Positions 25,302 through 34,090 of a stretch of 64,000 nt of DNA are shown piece by piece. A program made the translations under genes and the position numbers. Under the pieces are notes generated by a model. That model was not told the origin of the DNA and searched no databases. It saw only the letters and a list, made by a program, of their open reading frames with translations. The stretch is from JAIYCX01 sp964353175 (lineage in GTDB: Bacteria; Bdellovibrionota_C; UBA2361; SZUA-149; DAOLCO01), in NCBI GenBank assembly GCA_964353175.1, contig CAYGUX010000001.1, positions 299,380-363,379 on the forward strand, in the 5' to 3' direction. Every line of letters starts with the position of its first letter. The first letter of the stretch is position 1.

Positions 25302-27203
25302 CTAAGAACATCCAGCTCGCCTTTCTCTGGAACTAGGTGGCTTTTTAAAAGTCTTTCGTTTTAAATGTACGCCTAAAATTGCAACGGCCGCAGGTGTGAC
25401 GCCAGATATCCTTGAAGCTTGACCAAGAGTAGCAGGTCTTACTTTTGTCAAACGCTCCTTAACCTCAGTGCTCAAGCCTTCTATCATCATATAATCAAAA
25501 CCAGATGGAACCTTATCTTCTTCCATCTTTCTTAATCTAGCGATGTCTAACTCTTGGCGTTTTAAATATCCAGAAAATTTAGTTTCGACCTCTACGGAGG
25601 TCTTCTCTTGAAGATCTAAGGTAGCCTCAGTGGGGAATTGTTTAAGCACCGCCTCATAAGAAATTTCTGGTCTTCTAAGAATCGTTGATAAGGAAGTTTT
25701 ATCATAGATATGAGCAGTACCAAATATATCTAACCTCTGATTATCCTCAGGGATAGGCTTTAAGTATGTTGAATCCAATCTAGCTTTTTCTTTCTCAATT
25801 CTCTCTCTTCTAGCTTCAAATACACCCCATTCAAGATCAGATACAATCCCTAACTCTCTAGCAATAGGAGTAAGACGTAAGTCTGCATTATCCTCTCTTA
25901 AGTGTAGGCGATACTCAGCCCTAGAAGTAAACATTCGATACGGTTCAATCACACCTAAAGAAGTTAAATCATCAGCCATAACGCCTATATAAGCTTGATC
26001 TCTCCTTATATATAAAGGATCTTGCTCTCGAACAAAAAGAGCGGCATTTATACCAGCTAAGATGCCTTGCGCTCCAGCCTCTTCATAGCCAGATGTTCCG
26101 TTTATTTGCCCAGCCAAGTATAAACCTTCATAAGACTTAACCTTAAAGCCTGGGTCTAACTCCGTCGGATCAACATGATCATACTCAACAGCATAAGCAG
26201 GAACTAAAATTTCTGCGTTCTCAAGACCTAAAATACTTCTTACAATCTCATTCTGCACATCAAGCGGTAAGGATGTAGAAATACCATTCGGATACACGAT
26301 GTCCGAATCAAAGCCTTCTGGTTCTAAAAATACACTATGAGAATTCTTACCGCTAAACCTAAACACCTTATCTTCAATAGATGGACAATACCTAGGTCCA
26401 CCAGACTCGATCTGGCCATTAAACATTGGGGAGAGATGTTTATTCTTTTGAATTATCTCATGGGTGCGTTCATTCGTATTGGTTATCCAACAAGATACTT
26501 GAGGTCTATCTATGGTTCTTGTTCTAAAAGAAAAAGGTAGGATAGGATCGTCACCTTTTTGTTCTTCGCATTTTGAAAAATCTATTGAAGACAGTCTAAT
26601 TCTAGGAGGAGTACCTGTTTTAAGTCTCCCCATTCTCAAACCTAAATCTTGGATTGAATCACTAAGGGCATAACTTGCTGGCTCCCCGACCCTTCCGCCC
26701 TTGGAGATATCTTTCCCAGTATGCATTAAACCACGAAGAAAAGTTCCAGTAGTAACCACTACGGCCTTAGATTTAAATATCTCTCCCGACTCAGTCTCCA
26801 CACCTTCAACAACTTGAGAGCTAGAAAGAATTCTTTTTACAGGCAAACCAAGAGTAGTAAGATTCTGAGTAGCTAGAACCGCCTTAGTTATTCTATTTTT
26901 ATATAAAGTTCGATCTGCTTGCGCCCGAGATGACCTTACCGCAGGGCCCTTGGAGGAATTTAAAGTTCTAAACTGAATGCCAGTTTCATCAATCGCCAAA
27001 GCCATTTCACCAAACAAGGCATCGATTTCTTTAACTAACTGCCCCTTTCCTAAGCCACCAATAGCAGGGTTACAAGACATCTGACCAATTTTGTCCATGT
27101 CATGAGTCAAAAGTAAGGTCGAAAGGCCCATACGAGCACTCACTAGGGCTGACTCCACCCCTGCGTGACCACCACCAATTACTATGATATCAAAAATTTT
27201 CAT
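25302..27203 (-). CDS. mnmG: tRNA uridine-5-carboxymethylaminomethyl modification enzyme MnmG (GidA)
   Basis: 633 residues, the normal length. Signatures: FAD loop IIVIGGGHAGVESALVSARM, CNPAIGGLGKGQLVKEIDAL, the GidA-typical LKTGTPPRI, and GLYLAGQINGTSGYEEAGAQ. With MnmE it installs the carboxymethylaminomethyl group on U34 of certain tRNAs. mnmE is not in the window, but mnmC, the enzyme that processes this group further, lies at 51.8 kb. rsmG follows within three bases of the stop. Confidence 0.97.
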   Translation of the reverse strand: MKIFDIIVIGGGHAGVESALVSARMGLSTLLLTHDMDKIGQMSCNPAIGGLGKGQLVKEIDALFGEMALAIDETGIQFRTLNSSKGPAVRSSRAQADRTLYKNRITKAVLATQNLTTLGLPVKRILSSSQVVEGVETESGEIFKSKAVVVTTGTFLRGLMHTGKDISKGGRVGEPASYALSDSIQDLGLRMGRLKTGTPPRIRLSSIDFSKCEEQKGDDPILPFSFRTRTIDRPQVSCWITNTNERTHEIIQKNKHLSPMFNGQIESGGPRYCPSIEDKVFRFSGKNSHSVFLEPEGFDSDIVYPNGISTSLPLDVQNEIVRSILGLENAEILVPAYAVEYDHVDPTELDPGFKVKSYEGLYLAGQINGTSGYEEAGAQGILAGINAALFVREQDPLYIRRDQAYIGVMADDLTSLGVIEPYRMFTSRAEYRLHLREDNADLRLTPIARELGIVSDLEWGVFEARRERIEKEKARLDSTYLKPIPEDNQRLDIFGTAHIYDKTSLSTILRRPEISYEAVLKQFPTEATLDLQEKTSVEVETKFSGYLKRQELDIARLRKMEEDKVPSGFDYMMIEGLSTEVKERLTKVRPATLGQASRISGVTPAAVAILGVHLKRKTFKKPPSSRERRAGCS

Positions 27204-27395
27204 TAGGAAACTAACAATTTCAAGATCTTAACTTAACTCCGCTACTAAGTATAAAGCAGAACTATCATATTCTATGAATAGATGATGAGTTATATACTAT
27301 ATTAAGGAAAAATGCGACCTTGGTGCGTACAAAATAAGCGAGGGACTGTGAGTCAACTGTTTATTTTTTAAATTTTCGACCGCACGTAGATACAC

Positions 27396-27815
27396 CTAAA
27401 TCTTTTCCCCGACACTCTTAACAAACTCCTTCAAATCACTAATCATTCGTGGCAAGTCTGTCACGACCTTAGATATATCAATTTCTTCGTAAGAATGAAC
27501 GAGCTTATTTCTAAAGCGCGCGGCTTCTGAAAATCTTTTTGCGAATTCGCTATTCAAGTATCCAAGATTAGCTAGCTTCAATATCGCATCTGCATAAGAA
27601 TCGGGAATCATTCCGCCTTCCTCACAAACAATATGTTGAGATATATCAATAACGGCAGATAAAGCATTTTGCAATGAATGCAAAAGAGCGTATTGATCTC
27701 TAATATTACTATCGGCACTCAGTTCACCGCTAGTAGTAAAATCAGAAAGTAGCGATAGCTCTTTAATGATATTTGCTAATTTTCTCTCCAAGGTGTTCGT
27801 ATCTATAGGACTCAT
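27396..27815 (-). CDS. hepT: HepT-type HEPN RNase toxin (DUF86)
   Basis: 139 residues, all-helical. ARFRNKLVHSYEEID contains R-x4-H-x-Y exactly, the active-site motif of HepT with its AMPylatable tyrosine. Other family features are LQNALSAVIDISQHIV near residue 50 and SYADAILKLANLGYLN near residue 75. It overlaps the upstream MNT gene by four bases (ATGA). It should be a ribosome-independent RNase toxin neutralised by MntA. It differs clearly in sequence from the HEPN protein at 16.0 kb, so the two pairs are not recent duplicates. Confidence 0.9.
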   Translation of the reverse strand: MSPIDTNTLERKLANIIKELSLLSDFTTSGELSADSNIRDQYALLHSLQNALSAVIDISQHIVCEEGGMIPDSYADAILKLANLGYLNSEFAKRFSEAARFRNKLVHSYEEIDISKVVTDLPRMISDLKEFVKSVGEKI

Positions 27816-28225
27816 TTGTATCCCGCAATGGTTTCTTTTATTCTATTCCGTCTCAGTTCGAAATACGGCTTATATTCAATATACTGATTAATCGCTTGAA
27901 TCTTAAACTCAGTGAAAAGAGATGGTTTAGATTCGTATAGAAGGAAACCGTCTTTAGCTACATTGGCAAGAAGTAATACTGGGACTACTCTAAGATCCAC
28001 AATCTCAGGTAACCTAAAAATCTCACTAAACTCAGATTCCAATTTTAGAATATCATTAGTCTCTAGCACTCTGTTAGACTTAACTGCAATATCGGTATCG
28101 GAGTTGGGACGCGCTAAGCCTCTAGCCCGAGAACCATAAAGCACTACCAATATGAGATCGTAGGTCGCCGCTATTTTGCAGATCTTAACTTTATCGCTAT
28201 CTGAGATGTTCATTTTATCGTACAT
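27812..28225 (-). CDS. mntA: MntA-type nucleotidyltransferase antitoxin
   Basis: 137 residues. VVLYGSRARGLARPNSDTDI gives GSx10DxD exactly, the minimal nucleotidyltransferase motif, and a third acidic position is plausible in IVDLRVVPV. Unlike the 16.4-kb antitoxin there is no N-terminal HTH. By analogy with characterised HepT/MntA systems it would AMPylate the HepT tyrosine to silence the toxin. It is the first gene of a two-gene operon. Confidence 0.9.
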   Translation of the reverse strand: MYDKMNISDSDKVKICKIAATYDLILVVLYGSRARGLARPNSDTDIAVKSNRVLETNDILKLESEFSEIFRLPEIVDLRVVPVLLLANVAKDGFLLYESKPSLFTEFKIQAINQYIEYKPYFELRRNRIKETIAGYK

Positions 28226-28706
28226 TCACTAATTATGGCATGCGTTTACGCACCATATTAGTATTATAGCAATAATCCAAGCTAATTCCAAGCTATTTAA
28301 TTTGCACGGCAAACTCCGACCGTAGCCTGCAATCTTCCATGAGTCATATCGATTAATTCGAATCTCGATTCTATCGTGTCACTTTGAGTAGTAAGTACTT
28401 CCATACAGTCTGCTCTTGCTGAGTCAAACAATGTTGTCAAGATACCAACTGAACCAATCTAATAATATAGAGGAGGTAGTAAAAATTCTTAGAGGATAGT
28501 TGAAAACTTAAATTGCATTAAAGAGAACCATAGCCCACCAAATGTATCAATAAAGCTATACCTGAGCCCTATAAGCTATCCATGCTCATAATAAATACTT
28601 AAGAATTAAGAATACTCAAAGAGCTTTCTACTCTTTAGAGTGAAGCATTTTAAGGAGTTTTAGTGACTAGAGTATAATAGCTAATAGAACTTAGGAATCT
28701 TGGACA
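28226..28706. other. Intergenic stretch between divergent genes, nothing distinct
   Basis: About 480 AT-rich bases separate mntA from the divergent lytic transglycosylase gene. I see no strong hairpin, repeat or coding remnant. Promoters for both genes should lie here but none is clear enough to call. Confidence 0.4.
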
Positions 28707-29600
28707 GTGATACGATATAACGCCAAAGAACAAATGCAGGATTCTATAAGTACTAGAAGTTGCCCTGAGCAATTAGGCAGACTACTAGACGGCAAAATTT
28801 TATCTTCTTTTAAAGACTGCCTCTTAGAAATCTCTGCTAAAACTTATTATTCAAATAGCAATCAAAGTAGAACCCTCTCTCCAACTGATCTTAGTATTAT
28901 TAAACTTAGTATAATTTGTTTTAGTGCATTTATTCTCTATTCAAAATATTTGAACTTTTCTTTATTTAACATTAGTGATTTGAGCGCGGTAGAGATTGCT
29001 AGCCCAGCTAACACTTCTAAGCAAACTGATAATCAGGTGCTTTCAAGTACTGAGGGAAGCGTAGCTCAGCAAGGTGGCCTAGTTCAGTTCATCTCAGGAG
29101 TGATCGCTGTATATATTCCAGAAGCAACGGATTCAGGAAAGGTAGCTAAAGAAATCATACGAATAAGTAACGAAGAAAATGTTGACCCTCTTTATATCGC
29201 AGCCGTAATTTCAGTAGAAAGTGGGTTCTCACCCAAGGCAAAGTCTAATGTAGGCGCAACTGGCTTAATGCAACTAATGCCAGTGACCGCTCAATATTTA
29301 TCAAAAAAGTTAAATAAAACTTCCACACCTCCAAAACTGACGGATACTAAAACCAACATTCACCTAGGTGTTATTTATCTTAAAGTTCTGAATAAAAGAT
29401 TTAAAGGAAACAAAAAGAATGTCCTAGCTGCATATAACATGGGGCCAACTAAGCTACGCAGAATACAAACTAATGAAGGTGATATCCCTGAGGAAGTAGA
29501 AAAGTATGCAGATAAGATCATTAACAGAACAAGGCTCTGGAATAAACATTTTGAAACAGCAAAGAAGTACGCGAGTTTAGAAGCTTCGCATCGTTCGTAA
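28707..29600 (+). CDS. Lytic murein transglycosylase (SLT domain)
   Basis: 297 residues from a GTG; an ATG nine codons later is an alternative. A hydrophobic segment near residues 65-85 (LSIICFSAFILYSKYL) suggests a membrane anchor. The SLT domain covers residues ~145-280: LYIAAVISVESGFSPKAKS with the catalytic glutamate in VESGF, GATGLMQLMPVTAQYL, and VLAAYNMGPTKLRR. All three family motifs are intact. It cleaves peptidoglycan glycan strands with formation of 1,6-anhydromuramic acid. It is a single-gene transcription unit with its own terminator. Confidence 0.88.
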   Translation: MIRYNAKEQMQDSISTRSCPEQLGRLLDGKILSSFKDCLLEISAKTYYSNSNQSRTLSPTDLSIIKLSIICFSAFILYSKYLNFSLFNISDLSAVEIASPANTSKQTDNQVLSSTEGSVAQQGGLVQFISGVIAVYIPEATDSGKVAKEIIRISNEENVDPLYIAAVISVESGFSPKAKSNVGATGLMQLMPVTAQYLSKKLNKTSTPPKLTDTKTNIHLGVIYLKVLNKRFKGNKKNVLAAYNMGPTKLRRIQTNEGDIPEEVEKYADKIINRTRLWNKHFETAKKYASLEASHRS

Positions 29601-29634
29601 GTGTATAATTAATTGAAATTTCAGGAGAGTTGTA

Positions 29635-29673
29635 GGAATGAGGGTTTTAGATACCCTCGTTCCAGGTCTTTTA
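29635..29673 (+). terminator. Intrinsic terminator after the lytic transglycosylase gene
   Basis: GGAATGAGGGT and ACCCTCGTTCC form an 11-bp stem with a short loop, followed by AGGTCTTTTAATATT. Confidence 0.75.
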
Positions 29674-29696
29674 ATATTCCAATTTGAATTTAGGAC

Positions 29697-30386
29697 CTAA
29701 GCTAAATCAAATCTCAAAACATGCAGTGCACTCTTAGCATTCAAGCTTACTTCAGTTCCTTCTTCAATTGTAAATGCATCGCCCGCTTTTACTTCTTGAT
29801 CATTTACTATAACTTCTCCTGAAACAACTTGATACCAATAGTGCCTATCTGCTTGATGAGAATATTTCCTACGTTCTCCAGAATCTAATTTATACAAATT
29901 CAACTTCGCATCCTGACGCAAACTCACTAATGCGCCATCGGACTTTTCTCCAGCTAGGTATAATTCCTTACTAATCGGATCGATCACTGCTTCTTCGTAG
30001 GAAGGTTCAATGTCCATTTCATTTGGCATTAACCAAATCTGATATAAATGAACTGCTTCCGTATTGGAGTTATTAACCTCACTGTGTAATATGCCACTTC
30101 CTGCAGACATTTTTTGAATAACGGTATTATCAATCACAGCACTACTACCCAAACTATCCTCATGCTTTAGAGAACCACTAAGCACTAGAGTAATTATTTC
30201 CATGTTCTTATGTGGATGTTTTCCAAAACCCATAGCTGGGGCGATCACATCCTCGTTAATTACTCGTAGGGCACGGTAGTTCATATTTCCTCGATCGAAA
30301 TAGTCGCCGAAAGAGAAAGAGTGGTAGCTGTCTAACCAATCAATCTTCCCTCGCCCCCGATTTTCACTCTTTCTTATATTAAGCAT
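29697..30386 (-). CDS. Pirin family protein
   Basis: 229 residues with two cupin halves. The N-terminal half has SYHSFSFGDYFD, then FGKHPHKNMEIITLVLSGSL with the H-x-H...E metal ligands and GSGILHSEVN with the last histidine. The C-terminal half is a degenerate cupin without ligands, as in bacterial pirins related to E. coli YhhW, which has quercetinase activity. It is divergent from a MarR regulator, but a MITE copy now lies in the shared promoter region. Confidence 0.9.
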   Translation of the reverse strand: MLNIRKSENRGRGKIDWLDSYHSFSFGDYFDRGNMNYRALRVINEDVIAPAMGFGKHPHKNMEIITLVLSGSLKHEDSLGSSAVIDNTVIQKMSAGSGILHSEVNNSNTEAVHLYQIWLMPNEMDIEPSYEEAVIDPISKELYLAGEKSDGALVSLRQDAKLNLYKLDSGERRKYSHQADRHYWYQVVSGEVIVNDQEVKAGDAFTIEEGTEVSLNAKSALHVLRFDLA

Positions 30387-30440
30387 GTCTCCTCCCTATA
30401 TTACATAATAATATCAACATATTAAAAGTAGCCCCGCACC

Positions 30441-30584
30441 CACGGCCATTAAGTTAAGGGGAAATTTTATAGTCTTGCCAGGCAGGAGCCTGGCGTTCCC
30501 AGGGGTTTTCTTAATATTTTGGACAAGAATTCCTGGGAACGCCGGCGTCCTCGCCGGCTTATTCTTCTTAACTTAATGGCCGTA
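30441..30584. mobile_element. 144-bp MITE-like element, copy 2
   Basis: Near-identical to 17029-17172 along its whole length and in the same orientation, with one visible change at the last base. It is flanked by the 10-bp direct repeat GCCCCGCACC (30431-30440 and 30585-30594), which is the reverse complement of the repeat flanking copy 1. The target is thus again the REP-like core. It sits between pirin and the divergent MarR gene. Confidence 0.88.
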
Positions 30585-30634
30585 GCCCCGCACCAAACTC
30601 CCTTAGTTTTAAGCTATAGGAGGGCGGAGCATTT

Positions 30635-30680
30635 AGTTGACTCATCAACTATAGTCACTCTTAATTGACTTGTCAACTAA
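30635..30680. promoter_or_regulatory. Two MarR-type operator palindromes
   Basis: TAGTTGACTCATCAACTA (30635-30652) and TTAATTGACTTGTCAACTAA (30661-30680) are two copies of the same inverted repeat, TTGAC..GTCAA in type, placed just upstream of the MarR start at 30700. They are the likely autoregulation sites, and may also have served the divergent pirin gene. Confidence 0.7.
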
Positions 30681-30699
30681 ATTTCGATACTTGAAAAAA

Positions 30700-31185
30700 A
30701 TGGCTCAGAAAACAGATATACTGCTTGATAATTGGTCGAGGCTCTTCGAGAGTTATCGAATGGCAAGAAAACAAATTGAGGACTTAATTAAAGACGTCTC
30801 TCCTCTTGCTTTAGATGAATACGACTTCCTACTAATCCTTAGTAGAGAGCATCAGTATCAAGCCAGGCTCTCCCACCTTGCTGATAAAACTTTTTATACC
30901 AGAAGTGGAATTAGTCGAGTCTCAAAGAGGATGCTTGAGAAGAAGTATATTAAACTAGAAAAATGCGAAGAAGATAAAAGAGGGTCGTTCGCGGTACTGA
31001 CGGCTGAAGGTATTAAAGCAATTAAAACTACATGGTCCCTATACTCCGAAGCGATATTAAAAACCTTAGAAAATGGCCTTGGCGAAGAAGAGAATAAGAA
31101 CTTAGGAACGCTGCTTGAAAAGATAATCATTCATCTTAGAAAAGATGAACTCGTGCAACTAAACAAATCAAGCAGCAAAACTTAA
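30700..31185 (+). CDS. MarR family transcriptional regulator
   Basis: The ATG at 30700 is preferred to a TTG at 30670, which would lie inside the second operator palindrome. The product has 161 residues. The winged helix reads FLLILSREHQYQARLSHLAD, KTFYTRSGISRVSKRMLEKK, YIKLEKCEEDKRGSFAVLT, the last being the DxRxx wing of MarR proteins. The flanking helices make the dimer interface. It probably represses itself, and possibly pirin, through the two palindromes upstream. Confidence 0.88.
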   Translation: MAQKTDILLDNWSRLFESYRMARKQIEDLIKDVSPLALDEYDFLLILSREHQYQARLSHLADKTFYTRSGISRVSKRMLEKKYIKLEKCEEDKRGSFAVLTAEGIKAIKTTWSLYSEAILKTLENGLGEEENKNLGTLLEKIIIHLRKDELVQLNKSSSKT

Positions 31186-31195
31186 CACCCTCCCC

Positions 31196-31288
31196 CTCTG
31201 CGCTCTCTGCGTCTCTGCGGTGGGTTTTTAAAGAATAGTGGGGAGTATATAACCGCTGAGGCCCTTCGACAAGCTCAGGTGGCAAATC
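31196..31288. repeat. Short widespread repeat motifs
   Basis: CTGCGCTCTCTGCGTCTCTG (31199-31218) and CCCTTCGACAAGCTCAGG (31262-31279) lie close together. I recall both as short sequences scattered in many bacterial genomes; I cannot check copy number here. No gene lies in the gap between MarR and the convergent DUF3617 gene. Confidence 0.45.
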
Positions 31289-31306
31289 CCTCCCCTCCGC
31301 ATAAGC

Positions 31307-31870
31307 CTACTTATTTCCCATCATCTTTTGCATCTGTTGTTGCATTTGTTGCAACTGCTTCATGTCAACATTGCCTAACTGTTCTTTCAACTTCTTAGAT
31401 GCTTCATTGACGTTCATCTTCTTACCATCAGCCAAAACAACATCTCCAGGCTTCATATCCGCAGGACAATCACCCTGATACTTAGATACCCCACTAGAAG
31501 TACTTCCTGCATTTCCCATCAAAGGAGGGTTCATGGTTGATTTAGTATTTACTGTATATTCAGAATCAAAATCTCCGGCAATTACAGACTCAACATCTAA
31601 TTTAGTTACACCCATATTACAGCTAAGCTTAGATATATATGAATTTCCAGACTTTTTAACTTCAGTCCCCTCACACATGCCCTGCATCAGTGAGCGAGTC
31701 ATATCCATAATGTCCTTTAATGAAGTCTGATCACCTATACAATGCTTACTACTAGTAGGTTTACCATCTTCAACCATTGATGATTCCCAAAGACCAGCTT
31801 TAATTGGTGGCATCTCTTGGGCTGACACTAGACTAGAAAAAAAAACTAATAAGATCGGAAAAATTTTCAT
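31307..31870 (-). CDS. Periplasmic DUF3617 family protein
   Basis: 187 residues with a signal peptide (IFPILLVFFSSLVSAQE). The mature N-terminus PPIKAGLWESSMVEDGKP and the cysteine-bearing KHCIGDQTSLKD match DUF3617, followed by CEGTEVKKSGNSY and DCPADMKPGDVV. The C-terminus is a helical, Gln/Met-rich tail (MKQLQQMQQQMQKMM). Function unknown; likely periplasmic. It is transcribed alone or with the glycosyltransferase gene upstream of it on the same strand. Confidence 0.8.
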   Translation of the reverse strand: MKIFPILLVFFSSLVSAQEMPPIKAGLWESSMVEDGKPTSSKHCIGDQTSLKDIMDMTRSLMQGMCEGTEVKKSGNSYISKLSCNMGVTKLDVESVIAGDFDSEYTVNTKSTMNPPLMGNAGSTSSGVSKYQGDCPADMKPGDVVLADGKKMNVNEASKKLKEQLGNVDMKQLQQMQQQMQKMMGNK

Positions 31871-31942
31871 TTTATATCCTTAAATGAGTTAATGAGATCT
31901 CTTTATAAACAAGATTTTTATAATTTACAAAGGATTAAAGGT

Positions 31943-33133
31943 CTATCTAAACTGAGAAACCCTGTCTAGGTAAAGTTTAGCTAAAGGCTCCCAAGAATAA
32001 CTTTGTATAGATTTATTCTTTGCGTTTTCAATAAGCTTTGTAGTGTCGATAGTACCTTCAACAACATCAAGCACCGCCTTAGCAAAAGATACATTATCAT
32101 TTCTAAGAAGAAAATGTTCTCCATCCTTGATCTCCACCCCTGCGACCCCCATAGTAGTAGCAACAATTGGTAACTCTGCGGCCATCGCTGAAAGAATCTT
32201 GTTCTTTATTCCCGCTCCTAATCTCATGGGGCAAACGAATACACTGGCATTTTCTAAATAAGGCTGCATACTTGGAACCATACCTAAAACTTTAACACCT
32301 TCGATACGCTCTAAGGCCAAGACCTCTTCCGTTGGACCCATCCCTACCACATGAAATTCTATCTGAGGGTTATATTTCCTAACTAGAGGGAAGATATTCT
32401 CAGCAAAGTTTATGGCAGTATCAATATTAGGGCGATAATTCATAATCCCCGTGAAGATCGCAATTGGCTTTCTAGGGCCTGCACTAAGTGTCCTCTCAAA
32501 CAAACTAAGATCAACTCCATTTGGAATCACCTCAGTTCGAACCCCCCACTTATCTTTCAAATAGTCCGTATCTGCTTGCGAAACCATAGAAAGGAAATAG
32601 CCCTTTTTATCAATCTTTTTAAGGTACGAACCAATGGCATAAGCTTCAAGCCAGTGATCTACTTTTGATAAAAAGTTTTTCTGAACGGAAGCCTCTCTCA
32701 TATACAGAGCAGGAAGTGCATCTCTTATATCGATACTAATATCTGCAATATCCAAATCCTCGGGCACATACTGAGCATTAAGCAATTGATTGACATGGAG
32801 ATGAGTAATCCCCTGCTCTTTAACTAAGTTACGTATCTCTCTATGAGTATTTTTTACATACTCAGGATTCCTTTTAGCTTCAAAAAAATAAGGGAGGTTC
32901 AGTATTCGATGGATAATTCGCCCTTTTAGAGTAGGAAGTGGCGGTGGAGGAAGAAAAGTGACACCATCGATTAAGTCTAATACGTCTTCCTGTAAAACCT
33001 CTTCCTTAGAGATACAAATATAGATAATCTTGTGGTCTCTAGACCACTCTTTCGTAAGATGAAAAAGTCGTGGAGAACCTGCCTGACTTGGCGTTGTTGG
33101 TAATACGTTTGTAAGAATTCCTATAGTAGGCAT
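31943..33133 (-). CDS. Family 4 glycosyltransferase
   Basis: 396 residues, GT-B fold. The N-terminus IGILTNVLPTTPSQAGSPRL holds the acceptor-side glycine loop. The donor domain contains VIPNGVDLSLFERTL, FTGIMNYRPNIDTAINFAE, VGMGPTEEV and the nucleotide-sugar site RLGAGIKNKILSAMAAELPI. This pattern is close to sugar transferases of exopolysaccharide clusters. No other polysaccharide genes are adjacent, so the product is undefined. Confidence 0.85.
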   Translation of the reverse strand: MPTIGILTNVLPTTPSQAGSPRLFHLTKEWSRDHKIIYICISKEEVLQEDVLDLIDGVTFLPPPPLPTLKGRIIHRILNLPYFFEAKRNPEYVKNTHREIRNLVKEQGITHLHVNQLLNAQYVPEDLDIADISIDIRDALPALYMREASVQKNFLSKVDHWLEAYAIGSYLKKIDKKGYFLSMVSQADTDYLKDKWGVRTEVIPNGVDLSLFERTLSAGPRKPIAIFTGIMNYRPNIDTAINFAENIFPLVRKYNPQIEFHVVGMGPTEEVLALERIEGVKVLGMVPSMQPYLENASVFVCPMRLGAGIKNKILSAMAAELPIVATTMGVAGVEIKDGEHFLLRNDNVSFAKAVLDVVEGTIDTTKLIENAKNKSIQSYSWEPLAKLYLDRVSQFR

Positions 33134-33179
33134 GTGAATACGGAGTGTTAGCTTTATTTACTTAAGTGAGAACGTATCT

Positions 33180-33378
33180 ATCTGAGATTTTTCCTAAAGC
33201 AAAAATCTCAGATAAACCAATTAGCATAGTTCAAATTGCTAAGATATAGATGTTAGGTCAATTTACTGCTAAAAACGGTATGGCCAGTTGAGAACTTCTC
33301 TAATTTAGCGTATCAATCCTCTTTCTTTATCTGCGTAGATAAAGAAAATATTGAAGGTTCTTCGAAAGGTTTATAGAA
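33180..33378 (+). promoter_or_regulatory. Hairpin-rich leader of the 33.4-kb cassette gene
   Basis: ATCTGAGATTTTT pairs with AAAAATCTCAGAT (33180-33213) and TTTCTTTATCT pairs with AGATAAAGAAA (33322-33347). An AAAGG precedes the ATG by ten bases. No GGGTAGAAG box is seen. The first stem may equally serve the divergent glycosyltransferase gene. Confidence 0.45.
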
Positions 33379-33831
33379 ATGCCAGCAGGTAGTAATAGTA
33401 AGCACGTGGACAGTTCTATTCTTTGGACTCTTTTAGAATTCCGTCAAATTGCAGAAAAGGGAAGAGGCTATACCAAAACGAGCCTATGGATTACGGCCGT
33501 AGAAGAACTTAAAGATCATTTTCCTAGGTTAAGAAAGGATTTGAAAAAGGCAAGGCTGAATCTTAATCAATGGGAATTGATTATTCAATATATTTTTACG
33601 GAGTGCGGCCGACCATACTTTTCTTACGACTACCCCACGGAAGCGAAGATATTTTTGTCGATGATGGAAAAAAGCCTCCGAAAAGCATTGCCCCAAAATG
33701 GTACTTTTCCAATAGAATTAAGAAAAAAGTACACTGACAGCTGCCATTTCAGAGAGTTTGAATTATGGCATAAGGGCGAATTACTCCTCTCATCCAAGAA
33801 GGAATACGTTGGGCCAGACTACGATTTGTAA
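33379..33831 (+). CDS. Hypothetical protein, isolated single-gene cassette
   Basis: 150 residues starting MPAGSNSKHVDSSILWTLLE. It is rich in charged and aromatic residues, with LRKDLKKARLNLNQWELIIQ as an amphipathic helix pair and YFSYDYPTEAKIFLSMMEKS in the middle. No signal peptide, membrane helix or domain that I recognise. It stands alone between host genes with a structured leader and a strong GC terminator. Confidence 0.7.
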   Translation: MPAGSNSKHVDSSILWTLLEFRQIAEKGRGYTKTSLWITAVEELKDHFPRLRKDLKKARLNLNQWELIIQYIFTECGRPYFSYDYPTEAKIFLSMMEKSLRKALPQNGTFPIELRKKYTDSCHFREFELWHKGELLLSSKKEYVGPDYDL

Positions 33832-33854
33832 GGAGCATAACGCTAGGTTTTTAA

Positions 33855-33884
33855 GGGAGCCCCTCCGGCTCCCACCTTTTTACT
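33855..33884 (+). terminator. Intrinsic terminator of the 33.4-kb cassette
   Basis: GGGAGCC-CCTCC-GGCTCCC followed by ACCTTTTTACTT, 24 bases after the stop codon. Confidence 0.85.
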
Positions 33885-34090
33885 TACTCTGATTTTTTTC
33901 CTTTTCTTTAATAAAAGGTAGTCCTCTACTTTCTCAAATAATTGGGGGCACTTAAGATGATAGGTAGGCTTAAGGTTTTTGGTATTTTCAAAAGCACATA
34001 TTCCCCCGCCTTTACTGATTGACTTATGGCTGATATAAGCGCATTACTTTTGAGCCTAATTTATAGGGCTGTTGATCTTTTTCATTGTTG

